NCBI RefSeq assembly: GCF_023100845.1
Contig: NZ_CP095864.1
Location: 3,720,001 to 3,784,000 of the forward strand
Length of the DNA: 64,000 nt
Direction of reading: 5' to 3'
Source: Gordonia sp. PP30
GTDB taxonomy: Bacteria > Actinomycetota > Actinomycetes > Mycobacteriales > Mycobacteriaceae
Shown here: in pieces, positions 53,648-61,797 of the stretch
Numbering within the stretch: the first letter of the stretch is position 1
Layout: every line of letters begins with the position of its first letter
Made by a program: the position numbers and the translations under genes
Notes under the pieces: model-generated
Databases searched by the model: none
Told to the model about the DNA's origin: nothing
The model's input: only the letters and a program-made list of their open reading frames with translations

Positions 53648-54249
53648 GCGATCTTCTCCGTCGCCGCGACCAGCCAGCGGTCCCCGCTGCGGACCATCGT
53701 GAGGTGAACCGCGACGCGGTCGGTCCCGGGGGCGCCTCCGACCAGCTGGGGCGCGCTCGCCTGCGCCACCACCACGACACCGACCTTTCCGCGGTCGGCC
53801 GGCTGGGCGCCGGCGGAGATCACCCGGCCGGTGCTCGGCGCGCCGAGCCCGGCGACCGCCGCCCGCAGTTGCGGGCCCGCCTGGTCCAGGCGCTCGCGCT
53901 GCTCGCCGGTGGTGAGCCCGCGGATCCGGGGCAGATAGTCGTCGGCGTGCGCGGGATCGGCGGTGAGCATCTCGGTGACCGCGTGGGCCGCCGCGGCGCG
54001 CGCGGCGTCACGCTCGCGCAGACCGTCCTGCGCCGCCGACCGGGAGGCCAGCGCCCAGCCCGTCACGGCGAGCAGAATCACCGCGCCGATGACCGCGGTC
54101 ACCGCCGTGAGCCGCGCGGCGGCCCGGCGTCGTCGCGCCCGCAGCCGCAGCCGGCCGGCCGCCGCGATCGCGGCGAGTCGCTCGGCACGCACCGCCTCGT
54201 CGTAGTCGTCCCGTGCCGCACGCAATCGCCCCGGGTCCGTCGTGCTCAC
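53644..54249 (-). CDS. Mce-associated membrane protein
   Basis: A 201-residue protein with a long charged cytoplasmic N-terminus (about 45 residues, Arg/Ala-rich, probable coiled coil), one transmembrane helix (LTAVTAVIGAVILLAVTGWAL) and a Mam-type extracytoplasmic domain ending VHLTMVRSGDRWLVAATEKIA. The start is GTG 54249 at a GTGA overlap; the much longer frame upstream is antisense noise. Third gene of the cluster. Confidence 0.82.
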   Translation of the reverse strand: MSTTDPGRLRAARDDYDEAVRAERLAAIAAAGRLRLRARRRRAAARLTAVTAVIGAVILLAVTGWALASRSAAQDGLRERDAARAAAAHAVTEMLTADPAHADDYLPRIRGLTTGEQRERLDQAGPQLRAAVAGLGAPSTGRVISAGAQPADRGKVGVVVVAQASAPQLVGGAPGTDRVAVHLTMVRSGDRWLVAATEKIA

Positions 54250-54779
54250 TGGAGTTCGTCCAGACCGCTCAGCAGCCATCGGTCGCCCGACCGCACGAAA
54301 TCGGCACTCACCGATTTGACCGCCGAACTGGATTCGGCTCCCGGACCGGCGGTGACCACCACACGCGCGACGACCAGCGCGGTACCCGCCCGAGCCCGCG
54401 CTTCGACCACTCCGACCTGCAACGGTTCCCATCGCACCGACTTGACCCCGGCCGGTGGTCCCGCCGACAGGCCGGTGGTGACCGAGGTCGCGAACGCCCC
54501 GGTCACCAGGGTGCGCGCATGGGCGCGATCGGCTTGCCAGGTCTCGGCGCGGGCCGAGAAGACCGCCGCGACGATCGGTCCCGCCTGGCGCTGCAACTGG
54601 TCCGCGGTGCCCGCCCGTGCCGCCACCGGTGCGCGTGCGTCCAAGGCGAACGCGCAGCACACGGCCGCCGCCATCAGCACCGCGACGGCCGCGGCGATCG
54701 CTGCCCACGACCGCGCGGTCAGCGGCGCCTGGAGCCCGCGGACCACCGCCGGCAGCCGGGATCCGGCGTCGTTCGTCAT
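54246..54779 (-). CDS. Mce-associated membrane protein
   Basis: A 177-residue protein with one transmembrane helix (about 25-47, SWAAIAAAVAVLMAAAVCCAFAL) and a Mam-type domain ending SADFVRSGDRWLLSGLDELQ, a tail nearly shared with the next gene and diagnostic of this family. It overlaps both neighbours by four bases. Second of four. Confidence 0.82.
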   Translation of the reverse strand: MTNDAGSRLPAVVRGLQAPLTARSWAAIAAAVAVLMAAAVCCAFALDARAPVAARAGTADQLQRQAGPIVAAVFSARAETWQADRAHARTLVTGAFATSVTTGLSAGPPAGVKSVRWEPLQVGVVEARARAGTALVVARVVVTAGPGAESSSAVKSVSADFVRSGDRWLLSGLDELQ

Positions 54780-55396
54780 GGCAGGAACACCACGCCCGCG
54801 AGTTTCAGGGCTCCGTCCTCGGGGACCATCACCACGCGCAGCCGCAGTTGCCGGTGCTCGACGGCGACGGGACCGGCCGCGGGCGTCGGTGACGGCTCCC
54901 CGGCCTTCGCGGGATCGGCGGCCACGCGCACCGAGGCGGCGACCAGCACCACGCCGCGATCGCCCGCTCGGGAGGCGAGGGCCGCACCGTCGATTCGCGC
55001 CGACCCGGAGCTTCCGGCGCGTTCGACGAACCGGGTGTATGCCTGCGCCGACTGCGCGAAGGTGTCGTGGAATTCGCCCGTGGCGCCGTCGAGGATCTCC
55101 CGGGCCCGCTGCCGGTCGTCGGCATTCGCCGTGAGCAGCAGTTCCACGCGCTGGGCGGCGGCGTCGACCAGTTGAGCGTCGGTGTATCGGGAGGCCCGAT
55201 CCACCGCCGACCAGACCGCCGCCCCGGCGCCGACGAGGGCGAGCACCGCGATCACGGCGAGGCCGATCCGGAATCCGGTGGACCAGCGTCGTCGTTCACC
55301 GGCGGCGCATTCGGCGACCGCGAGCCGGTCCGCCGCGGCACGACGCGCCGCACGCGCGTCGCGCCACCGCCGCATCTCCGCCGAACCCCGGGTCAC
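54776..55396 (-). CDS. Mce-associated membrane protein, first of the cluster
   Basis: A 206-residue protein: Arg/Ala-rich cytoplasmic tail of about 45 residues, one transmembrane helix (IGLAVIAVLALVGAGAAVWSAV) and a Mam-type domain with YTDAQLVDAAAQRVELLLTANADD. Start GTG 55396 is my choice; the frame extends upstream into a repeat. The four genes are tightly overlapped and form an operon, but no mce (MlaD-like) or yrbE genes are in view, so they are orphan Mam proteins comparable to Rv1362c/Rv1363c or OmamA. Confidence 0.8.
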   Translation of the reverse strand: MTRGSAEMRRWRDARAARRAAADRLAVAECAAGERRRWSTGFRIGLAVIAVLALVGAGAAVWSAVDRASRYTDAQLVDAAAQRVELLLTANADDRQRAREILDGATGEFHDTFAQSAQAYTRFVERAGSSGSARIDGAALASRAGDRGVVLVAASVRVAADPAKAGEPSPTPAAGPVAVEHRQLRLRVVMVPEDGALKLAGVVFLP

Positions 55397-55419
55397 CCGA
55401 TCGACCCTAGTGCTCTCGT

Positions 55420-55642
55420 GTCCAGGGGTGCGTTTCGACACGACTCGCCTAGCGGCTCGTCGGCTCAACGGGCTACGGGACTGCCCCGCGTCGGGCCGGC
55501 GAAGGGCTGAGGGGTGCGTTTCGACACGACTCGCCTTGCGGCTCGTCCGCTCAACGGGCTACGGGGATCTCGGCTCCACGGGCGAAGGGGGCATCGGCTC
55601 AACGGGCAAAGGGGGCGTCGGCTCCACGGGCGAAGGGGGCGG
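55420..55642. repeat. Direct repeat pair and short tandem repeats
   Basis: A 55-bp phrase (GGGGTGCGTTTCGACACG...GGCTCAACGGGCTACGGG) occurs twice, at about 55426 and 55511, nearly identical. It is followed by three 24-bp tandem units of the type TCGGCTCCACGGGCGAAGGGGG (about 55567-55641) reaching the stop codon of the SDR gene. Read in reverse complement it matches the GAGCCGA...GTCGAA dispersed family of this window. Confidence 0.8.
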
Positions 55643-56515
55643 CTAGCGCCCGATCCGGGCGTTGTAGTCGGCGCGGGCCCGCTCGTCCGGGTGCAGGAAG
55701 ATGCTGTCGGTGCCGGTGAGGCGCCGCAGCCGGTTCTTCAGCCCGTGCGGGAGGACAGTGTTGACCCCGACCCAGCCCATCGACGACGGCGCCGTGACCC
55801 GCACCCGAGGCCGGGCGATCACCTCGATCACGCGGGCGGCCACCTGTTCGGGCGTGACCGTGGCGACGAGCGAGCCCGTCGTCAGGCCGTCGATCAGTGC
55901 GGTGCGGGTGAACGTCGGGAGCACCGCGGACACCCGGACTCCGTGCGGGGTGAGCTCGGCGTCGAGCGCCTCGGAGAACTCGATCACGCCGGCCTTGGCG
56001 CCGTTGTAGATGGTGAGCCCGGGGTTCGGCAACCGGCCGGCCACCGACGACACGTTCACGATCTGCCCGCGCCCGGCCGGCACCATCCGGCGCGCCGCGG
56101 CCCGGCTGCCCAGCATCACGCCGACCAGATCGATCTCGACGGTGCGGCGGATCAGCGCTTCCGAGTAGTCGAGGAAGGGGCCGACCGGCATGATCCCGGC
56201 GTTGTTGATCAGGACGTCGACCGGGCCGAGGCGGCGCTCGACCTCGTCGAGGAAGGCCTCGAACGACGACGACTCGGTGACGTCGAGTTCCAGTCCCTCC
56301 ACGCCCAGGTCCGCGGCGGCCTTCCCCACGGCATCGGCGTCGATGTCGCCGATCGCGACCCGCGCTCCCGCAGACAGCAACTGCGTCGCGGTCTCGAAGC
56401 CGATCCCGCGCGCACCACCGGTGACAGCGATGACCTTGTCACGAAGCGCTTCCCGGGTCTGGGCGAGCCTGCGGTCGGCACGGGCACGGCGTATCGCCGA
56501 TGGAGACAGCGTCAT
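55643..56515 (-). CDS. Short-chain dehydrogenase/reductase
   Basis: A 290-residue SDR: nucleotide motif VTGGARGIGFETATQLL, NNAGIMPVG, Ser/Tyr/Lys triad in VNVSSVAGRLPNPGLTIYNGAKAGVIEF, and a C-terminal extension that binds lipid-like substrates in relatives (MGWVGVNTVLPHGLKNRLRRL). It is close in layout to M. tuberculosis Rv3057c, which also sits beside a TetR gene and cyp136. It ends the P450 operon, four bases after tetR. Confidence 0.92.
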   Translation of the reverse strand: MTLSPSAIRRARADRRLAQTREALRDKVIAVTGGARGIGFETATQLLSAGARVAIGDIDADAVGKAAADLGVEGLELDVTESSSFEAFLDEVERRLGPVDVLINNAGIMPVGPFLDYSEALIRRTVEIDLVGVMLGSRAAARRMVPAGRGQIVNVSSVAGRLPNPGLTIYNGAKAGVIEFSEALDAELTPHGVRVSAVLPTFTRTALIDGLTTGSLVATVTPEQVAARVIEVIARPRVRVTAPSSMGWVGVNTVLPHGLKNRLRRLTGTDSIFLHPDERARADYNARIGR

Positions 56516-56519
56516 CGGA

Positions 56520-57110
56520 TCAGTGGATCATCGGGGCCAGGAAGGTGGCCGCGAACTCGCGGACCGCCTCGGGGGTGCGCTGCGATTCGTCGCTCGCCGG
56601 GATCTCCAGGTACGAGATCACCAGGCGGACGTGGATCTCCACGGCGCGGTGCAGCAGATCGTCGGCCATGGTGGCGCCGGCCTTGCGGAGCGACCCGGCG
56701 ACGCGATCGGTCACCATGTCGATGAAGAGCCCGCTCATCGCCGAGGTGAGCCCGCGGATCTCCGCGTCCTGTACGACCATCCGGTTGAGCAGCGGGTCGT
56801 TCTCGATCATCTCGGCACCGCGGGCGAACGCCTCGACCACGGCGTCCGCGGGGCTGAGGCCCTCGACGGTCCGCTCGAGGTCGGCCATGCCGCGCTCGAA
56901 GGTGTGGTTCGCCAGCGCGATGAGAAGGTTGTCCTTGTTCGGGAAGCGGCGGTACAGCGTCGAACGACTGACGCCCGCGGTCTTCGCGATGGAGTCCATG
57001 TTCGCCTGGCGCACGCCGACGTCGGTGAACTCCCGCGCCGCGGCCCGCAGGATCGCGGCCTCCTGTTCCTCCGTCGACGCGGTGACGCGTGCCTTACGAG
57101 AGCCCGGCAT
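56520..57110 (-). CDS. TetR-family transcriptional regulator
   Basis: A 196-residue TetR-type repressor: helix-turn-helix at about 18-62 (AILRAAAREFTDVGVRQANMDSIAKTAGVSRSTLYRRFPNKDNLL), then an all-helical ligand domain. The start ATG 57110 shares one base with the P450 stop (TGATG), so the longer frame upstream is not coding. It most likely binds the 9-bp-armed palindrome upstream of the P450 gene and thus controls its own operon. Corresponds in position to Rv3058c. Confidence 0.93.
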   Translation of the reverse strand: MPGSRKARVTASTEEQEAAILRAAAREFTDVGVRQANMDSIAKTAGVSRSTLYRRFPNKDNLLIALANHTFERGMADLERTVEGLSPADAVVEAFARGAEMIENDPLLNRMVVQDAEIRGLTSAMSGLFIDMVTDRVAGSLRKAGATMADDLLHRAVEIHVRLVISYLEIPASDESQRTPEAVREFAATFLAPMIH

Positions 57111-58483
57111 CAGCGTCGCACCAGGGTGACGGGCAGACGATCCTTGGGTACCGGGAGCGCACTGTAATCCATGGGTAGACGGTATCCCGCGGGCACCGAC
57201 CACTCGTAGTCGCGCAGCAGATTGTGCATGATCGTCTTGATCTCCATCTGGCCGAAGTACAGGCCGATGCACTTATGGACCCCGCCGCCGAACGGCATCC
57301 ACGCCATGCGGTGCCCCTTGTCCTCGGCGCGCTCCGGCGAGAAGCGCTCGGGGTCGAACCGGCCGGGATCGGTGTAGTACTTCCGGTCCCGGTGATTGGC
57401 CATCTGCGGCACGCACACCATGGTGCCCTCCGGGATGAAGCGGCCCAGCACCTGCGTGTCCTTGATGGCCATCCGAGGCTGCGCGGGCACCGGCGGACAC
57501 ATCCGCAGCGACTCCTTCATCACCGCGTCGAGCACGGTCAGGTCGGCGAGGCCGTCGTAGGTGAGCTCCGGACCCAGTTCCATCGACTGCGCCCGCGCGG
57601 TGGCCTGCCACTCCGGGTGCTGCGCCATGCGGTACGCCATCTGGGTCATCGTGATGGTCGACGTGTCGTGCGCGGCCATGAGCACGAAGATCATGTGGTT
57701 CACCACATCGTCGTCGCTGAACCGGTGGCCGTCGTCGCTCTCGGCGTGGCACAGCACCGAGAACAGGTCGGGCGTCGCCGTGGCACGTTTCGCCGGGAGA
57801 TGCTGGTAGAAGAATTCTTCGAGGATCTTGCGGGATCGCAGGCCCTTCCACCACCGCCCGCCGGGGACCGGTTTGCGCACGAGAGCGACACCCGCGCGGA
57901 CCGTCTCGATGAACGCCTTGTTGAGGCGGTCCGCCTCGGCCTTGCTCAGTTCCAGGCCGAGGAATATCTCCAGGGCGACGTCGAGGGTGAGCTTCTTGAA
58001 CTCCTCCATCAGCAGCACTCGCCCGTGTCGGTCCAGCCCGCTCGCTCCGCTCCCGCTGGTCGGGAACCGCGCGACCCGGTCGACGATCACCGGCTGCATC
58101 TCCGCGAAGTAGCCCTTGAGCACGTTCGGCGAGAACGCCTGCTGCATGATGTGCCGGTGGTGGCGGTGCTCGTCGAAGTCGAGCAGCATGATTCCGCGGT
58201 TGAAGAACGGCCCGATGAAGAAGCTCCACGCGGGGGCGTTCGCGAACGCCCGGTCCCGGTTCATCAGGATCTCGCTCGCCGCCTCGGCGCCGCTCGCGAT
58301 CACCATCCGGACCCCGAAGGCGTTGAGGGCGGAGACGTCGCCGTATTCGGCACGACGACGGTCGGCGAACGCGAACGGATCGCGCCGCATGGACAGCACC
58401 TCCAGGACCCCGTTGCGGGTGCTGACCGGAACGGGCCGCAGACCGCTCTCGGCGTCGGGCGTGGCGAGCAGCGGCACGGCCAT
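57110..58483 (-). CDS. Cytochrome P450, CYP136-like
   Basis: A 457-residue P450. Heme-binding loop WMPFGGGVHKCIGLYFG with the thiolate Cys, ExxR motif KESLRMCPP, I-helix oxygen groove LMAAHDTSTITMT, and PERF at RFDPERFSPER. The segment LLDFDEHRHHRHIMQQAF and the gene order P450-tetR-SDR match CYP136 (Rv3059) of M. tuberculosis. The ATG at 58483 is preceded by AGGAGGAA and is clearly the start. Substrate unknown; a lipid or terpenoid is plausible. No ferredoxin is adjacent. Confidence 0.93.
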   Translation of the reverse strand: MAVPLLATPDAESGLRPVPVSTRNGVLEVLSMRRDPFAFADRRRAEYGDVSALNAFGVRMVIASGAEAASEILMNRDRAFANAPAWSFFIGPFFNRGIMLLDFDEHRHHRHIMQQAFSPNVLKGYFAEMQPVIVDRVARFPTSGSGASGLDRHGRVLLMEEFKKLTLDVALEIFLGLELSKAEADRLNKAFIETVRAGVALVRKPVPGGRWWKGLRSRKILEEFFYQHLPAKRATATPDLFSVLCHAESDDGHRFSDDDVVNHMIFVLMAAHDTSTITMTQMAYRMAQHPEWQATARAQSMELGPELTYDGLADLTVLDAVMKESLRMCPPVPAQPRMAIKDTQVLGRFIPEGTMVCVPQMANHRDRKYYTDPGRFDPERFSPERAEDKGHRMAWMPFGGGVHKCIGLYFGQMEIKTIMHNLLRDYEWSVPAGYRLPMDYSALPVPKDRLPVTLVRR

Positions 58484-58525
58484 GATTCCTCCTGGAGCGC
58501 GAACTATGAAGCAGCTCACTCCATT

Positions 58526-58549
58526 GAAACAGATTTCGCCATCTGTTTC
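58526..58549 (-). promoter_or_regulatory. TetR-type operator before the P450 gene
   Basis: A perfect inverted repeat with nine-base arms (GAAACAGAT / ATCTGTTTC) and a six-base spacer, about 43 bases upstream of the P450 start. It is the obvious binding site for the TetR encoded in the operon. A matching half-site (TCTGTTTCAA) lies before the DUF2236 gene at 61767-61776. Confidence 0.75.
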
Positions 58550-58568
58550 TAGGATCCGGCTGACGAGG

Positions 58569-59606
58569 TCAGCGCGCCATCAAGACGGCGTGGCAGCGCC
58601 GCAGGCGTTCGATCCACCAGGCGGTGCGCTCGGGCGAGGCGAGCGGCAGGTCGTCGAAGGGCTGCACGATCTTCGGCTTCACCACGCCCTTACGCGGGAT
58701 GAACGACGGCGCCGTGTCCTCCTCGAAGAGCACCGCCGTGCCGAGTCCGCAGGCGTGGTCGAGCACCGGGAGGGCGGCCGCGGCGGAGACCGACGCCGAC
58801 ATGCCGATCGCGGTGTCGAGCGCACTGGAGATCACCACGTCCATCTTGAGGCCGCTCGCGAGTGCCAGCACCTTGCGCATGCCGCCGAGCGGCGCCACCT
58901 TCAGCACCGCGATGTCGGCCGCATCGGCCTTGGCCACCAGCAGCGGATCCTCGGAACGGCGGATCGACTCGTCGGCGGCGATCGGCACGTCCACCACGCG
59001 ACGCACCGCGGCCAGCTCCTTAATGGTCGCGCACGGCTGCTCGACGTATTCCACGTCGCCGATCGCTTCGATGGCCTCGATCGCCGTGGGCACGTCCCAC
59101 GCCCCGTTCGCGTCGATCCGCACCCGGGGGATCACCTCGCGCGCCGCGGCGACGCGCTGCACATCGTCGTCCAGAGTCTGGCCGGCCTCGGCGACCTTGA
59201 CCTTGGCGGTCGTCGCGCCGGGGTAACGGGCAAGGACCTCGGCCACCTGGTCGGCGGGCACGGCGGGCACCGTCGCGTTGACCGGCACGGTGTCGCGGAC
59301 GGCCGGCGGCGGCCCCTGCCAGGCGGCCTCGATCCCGGCGGCGAGCCAGTTCGCGGACTCGACGTCGTCGTACTCGACGAACGGCGAGAACTCGCCCCAG
59401 CCCTTGAGGCCGCGGAAGATCATCGCCTCGCGCACGGTGATTCCGCGGAAACGGGTGCGCATCGGCAGGGCCACCACCAGCGCGGACTCTTCGATCACGT
59501 CGAGCGGCGGCAGTTGCGGTTTGCTCGCCCGGACGGTGAAGATCGGCATCTCCCCCTGCTTGCCGGGGATGGCGAACGGATTGTTGGCGCCGGGCTGATA
59601 GACCAT
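58569..59606 (-). CDS. menC: o-Succinylbenzoate synthase
   Basis: Enolase-superfamily enzyme of 345 residues that dehydrates SHCHC to o-succinylbenzoate in menaquinone synthesis. Active-site residues appear in order: Lys in AKVKVAEAG, metal ligands Asp in RIDANGAW, Glu in YVEQPC, Asp in AADES, and the second Lys in LKVAPLGG. Actinobacterial MenC is usually about 320-340 residues, so the protein is complete. Menaquinone is the acceptor for SDH and VKOR encoded elsewhere in the window. It stands alone. Confidence 0.94.
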   Translation of the reverse strand: MVYQPGANNPFAIPGKQGEMPIFTVRASKPQLPPLDVIEESALVVALPMRTRFRGITVREAMIFRGLKGWGEFSPFVEYDDVESANWLAAGIEAAWQGPPPAVRDTVPVNATVPAVPADQVAEVLARYPGATTAKVKVAEAGQTLDDDVQRVAAAREVIPRVRIDANGAWDVPTAIEAIEAIGDVEYVEQPCATIKELAAVRRVVDVPIAADESIRRSEDPLLVAKADAADIAVLKVAPLGGMRKVLALASGLKMDVVISSALDTAIGMSASVSAAAALPVLDHACGLGTAVLFEEDTAPSFIPRKGVVKPKIVQPFDDLPLASPERTAWWIERLRRCHAVLMAR

Positions 59607-59644
59607 GCTGCGAGCCTACCGAGCGGGACCGGTTCAGCCGGCCG

Positions 59645-59700
59645 AGGCGTGTCTCCCGAGTCTTCTCCGAGGACCGGAAAGAGACTCGGGAGACAGGCCC
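59645..59700. repeat. MITE-like element, internally deleted copy 3
   Basis: Only the two ends of the element seen at 36.2 and 51.4 kb remain, joined back to back: GGCGTGTCTCCCGAGTCTTCTCCG directly followed by AGGACCGG and AAGAGACTCGGGAGACAGGCC. The arms 59651-59663 and 59682-59694 pair perfectly over 13 bp (GTCTCCCGAGTCT / AGACTCGGGAGAC). About 110 bp of interior is missing relative to the full copies. It starts one base after the lipase stop codon and probably serves as its terminator. Confidence 0.8.
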
Positions 59701-60654
59701 TTACCCGCCGAGCCCGGGTGCGACCGGCACGCACGGCACCGGCCGGGGATGCGCCGGATCGAGAGCGTTCAGCACCACCGCCACCGACCGCGGCGACGCG
59801 ACGATCGAGAGATGGTCGGAGCGGTCGGCCGGACAGGTGTCCTGCAGCACGATGTTGGTGGTGCGCGGGCCGGGCACGTCGCCGTCGGTGTACGGCTCGA
59901 CGATGCCGTCGTGCCTCGTCATCACGTTGGTGTAGGCGATGCCCGGAACGTAGGGGCCGCCGCCGGCGTTGATCTGATTCATGAAGGCCGAGCCGTACTG
60001 CTCCTGGTTGCACTCGGGATAGGGCCACAGGCCACCCGCGCCCACGGAGTCCAGGAACGCCGCGGCGCCGTTGCACGCGCTGCTGTCCTGGCCCTTCCAG
60101 TACGGCGCCAGCGAGATGTACTTGTCGACCTCGTGCGCGCCGCCCAGGTATTTGACCCAGTAGGCGGGCATCAGGGTGCCCTCGGAGTGGCCGACGATGT
60201 CGACCTGCCGCGAGCCGGTCGCCGCACGCACTCGCGCGACGAATCGCTGCAGCTCGACGGCGCTGGTGCGCATGTCGTTCAGGCCGCCGAGCGCGCTCAC
60301 CGGCCAGGTCGTGCCCGGCCGCACCCCGTAGGTCAGCGCGAAGACGCAGTAGCCCTCGTTGTGCAGCGCCGGCACCATCGTCGCCCAGTTGGTCTGCCGG
60401 TTGCCGCCGGTGCCGTGGACCAGGATCACCGGGTTCGGATGTGCGGCGCTCGGCGTGCAATGCCAGTCGTTGGAGCCGGGCAACGACCCGCCGGGATTCC
60501 GCAGCTCGGCCCGGGCACCGTCGAAGAAGTCGTGCGAGACGGGCAGCGTGTCGTGCGCCCGTGCCGCCCCCGGCGCGCCCAGGATCGTCACGACGAGGCA
60601 CGACGCCACGGTGACCCATACCGCGAGGGTGCGGCGAACCGCGGACGCAGCCAT
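59701..60654 (-). CDS. Secreted lipase/esterase (class 2 lipase-like)
   Basis: A 317-residue alpha/beta hydrolase with an N-terminal signal peptide (hydrophobic core AVWVTVASCLVVTILGA, cleavage after AARA). The oxyanion region is VILVHGTGGNRQTNW, the nucleophile Ser is in IVGHSEGTLMP, and a His in DHLSIVA completes a plausible triad with Asp in the preceding segment. Several Cys (WHC, ACNG, YPEC, DTC, VPC) suggest disulfides, fitting an exported enzyme. The layout is that of the lipase 2 / EstA group. ATG 60654 is chosen because the signal peptide starts there. Confidence 0.9.
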   Translation of the reverse strand: MAASAVRRTLAVWVTVASCLVVTILGAPGAARAHDTLPVSHDFFDGARAELRNPGGSLPGSNDWHCTPSAAHPNPVILVHGTGGNRQTNWATMVPALHNEGYCVFALTYGVRPGTTWPVSALGGLNDMRTSAVELQRFVARVRAATGSRQVDIVGHSEGTLMPAYWVKYLGGAHEVDKYISLAPYWKGQDSSACNGAAAFLDSVGAGGLWPYPECNQEQYGSAFMNQINAGGGPYVPGIAYTNVMTRHDGIVEPYTDGDVPGPRTTNIVLQDTCPADRSDHLSIVASPRSVAVVLNALDPAHPRPVPCVPVAPGLGG

Positions 60655-60662
60655 GCCCGACC

Positions 60663-61646
60663 CTACTGCGGCCGGCCGGCCGGAGAGCCGTACACCGGCC
60701 CCGCGGCGTGCACGGGCGCGGATCGGTCGTTCCCGGCGACGAGCTTGTCGACCAGCACGCCGATCCAGGCGAAGACGACCACCACCACGACGACGGGCAG
60801 CGCATAGATCACCAGGTCGCTCACCGCGTTCCCGATCGGCGTGTAGGCCGGGCGCCACTCCAGCTTCCCGAGGAGCCAGCACGCCACCGCGGCGATCAGC
60901 CCCGCGACCGGCGCGAGGAGCAGCGTCGCCGCCGACCTCCGCCGGGCCCGGAACCAGGCGCACACGATCAGCGTCACCGCGACGAAGATGGAGACCGGAA
61001 ACGTGGCCTCCGAGCCGACGACGGACCTCAGCGCGCCGTTGTGCGGCAGCCAGAGGTGCAGGGCGACCAGGAGATTCCAGGCGAAGACCACACCGACGGC
61101 ACCCAGCGCGAACAGCACCGTACCGGTCCGTGAGCGCAGCCGGGTATCGACCGCGGGAATCACGAACAGTGCGGCGACGAGCGGCGGAAGCACCCACAGC
61201 CCGCGGAGGAATCCCCACTGCATCGCGGACAGCGAGGCGTGTTCCGAGAGCAGCGATGCCCCGAACGTCGCCAGGAAGCCGAGGCCGAGATAGGCCACCG
61301 CGGCGAGGATGCCGCAGACGAATCCGGCGACAGTTCCCCCGTTCCCACCGGATCGCGCGGGCACGGGGGTCTGCGGAAGGTAGCCGGGCGCCGAGGGCGG
61401 ATAACCCGGCCCGGGGTAGGCGGGCGCCGAGGGCGGATAGCCCGGCGCGCGGTAGCCGGGTGCGGCGGGCGGATGAGCGGGCGCCGGGTACCCGGGCGGC
61501 GGGGCCGGATACCCGGCGTGTGCGGGCATTCCGGCGGGCGCAAGGCCCGGCGCGGCCGTCCGCGGGCGGCCGGACGCGTCGTCGAGCGCACCGTACGTGG
61601 GCGGCGGCCCCGGTGCGGCATGGCGGGGCGCATGCGGCTGACTCAT
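60663..61646 (-). CDS. Proline-rich membrane protein, function unknown
   Basis: A 327-residue protein I do not recognise by name. The first 110 residues are Pro/Ala/Gly/Tyr-rich with imperfect heptad-like repeats (PGYPPSAP, PAYPGPGYP), typical of cytoplasmic tails of actinobacterial membrane proteins. Six hydrophobic segments follow (about 115-315), with a charged loop near VDTRLRSRTG and a C-terminal cytoplasmic end. The ATG 61646 (MSQPHAPRH) lacks a strong ribosome site. The lipase gene starts eight bases after its stop, so the two may be co-transcribed. Confidence 0.8.
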   Translation of the reverse strand: MSQPHAPRHAAPGPPPTYGALDDASGRPRTAAPGLAPAGMPAHAGYPAPPPGYPAPAHPPAAPGYRAPGYPPSAPAYPGPGYPPSAPGYLPQTPVPARSGGNGGTVAGFVCGILAAVAYLGLGFLATFGASLLSEHASLSAMQWGFLRGLWVLPPLVAALFVIPAVDTRLRSRTGTVLFALGAVGVVFAWNLLVALHLWLPHNGALRSVVGSEATFPVSIFVAVTLIVCAWFRARRRSAATLLLAPVAGLIAAVACWLLGKLEWRPAYTPIGNAVSDLVIYALPVVVVVVVFAWIGVLVDKLVAGNDRSAPVHAAGPVYGSPAGRPQ

Positions 61647-61797
61647 GGGGCGACAGTATCCCGTCCCTGGCCCGACCGCCGGAGCGAGCGGGATCGCCAC
61701 CTCACGATCATCGGACAGATGGGAACAATCCGGCATACCCACCCCAGATTGGCACAATTACTGAGTTCTGTTTCAATCTCGCGTTACACTGGATCCC

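Noticed and set aside
55397-55468. Longer N-terminus for the first Mce-associated gene
   Set aside because: The extra 24 codons run into the dispersed repeat at 55.42 kb and no ribosome site precedes the upstream ATG, so GTG 55396 was preferred.
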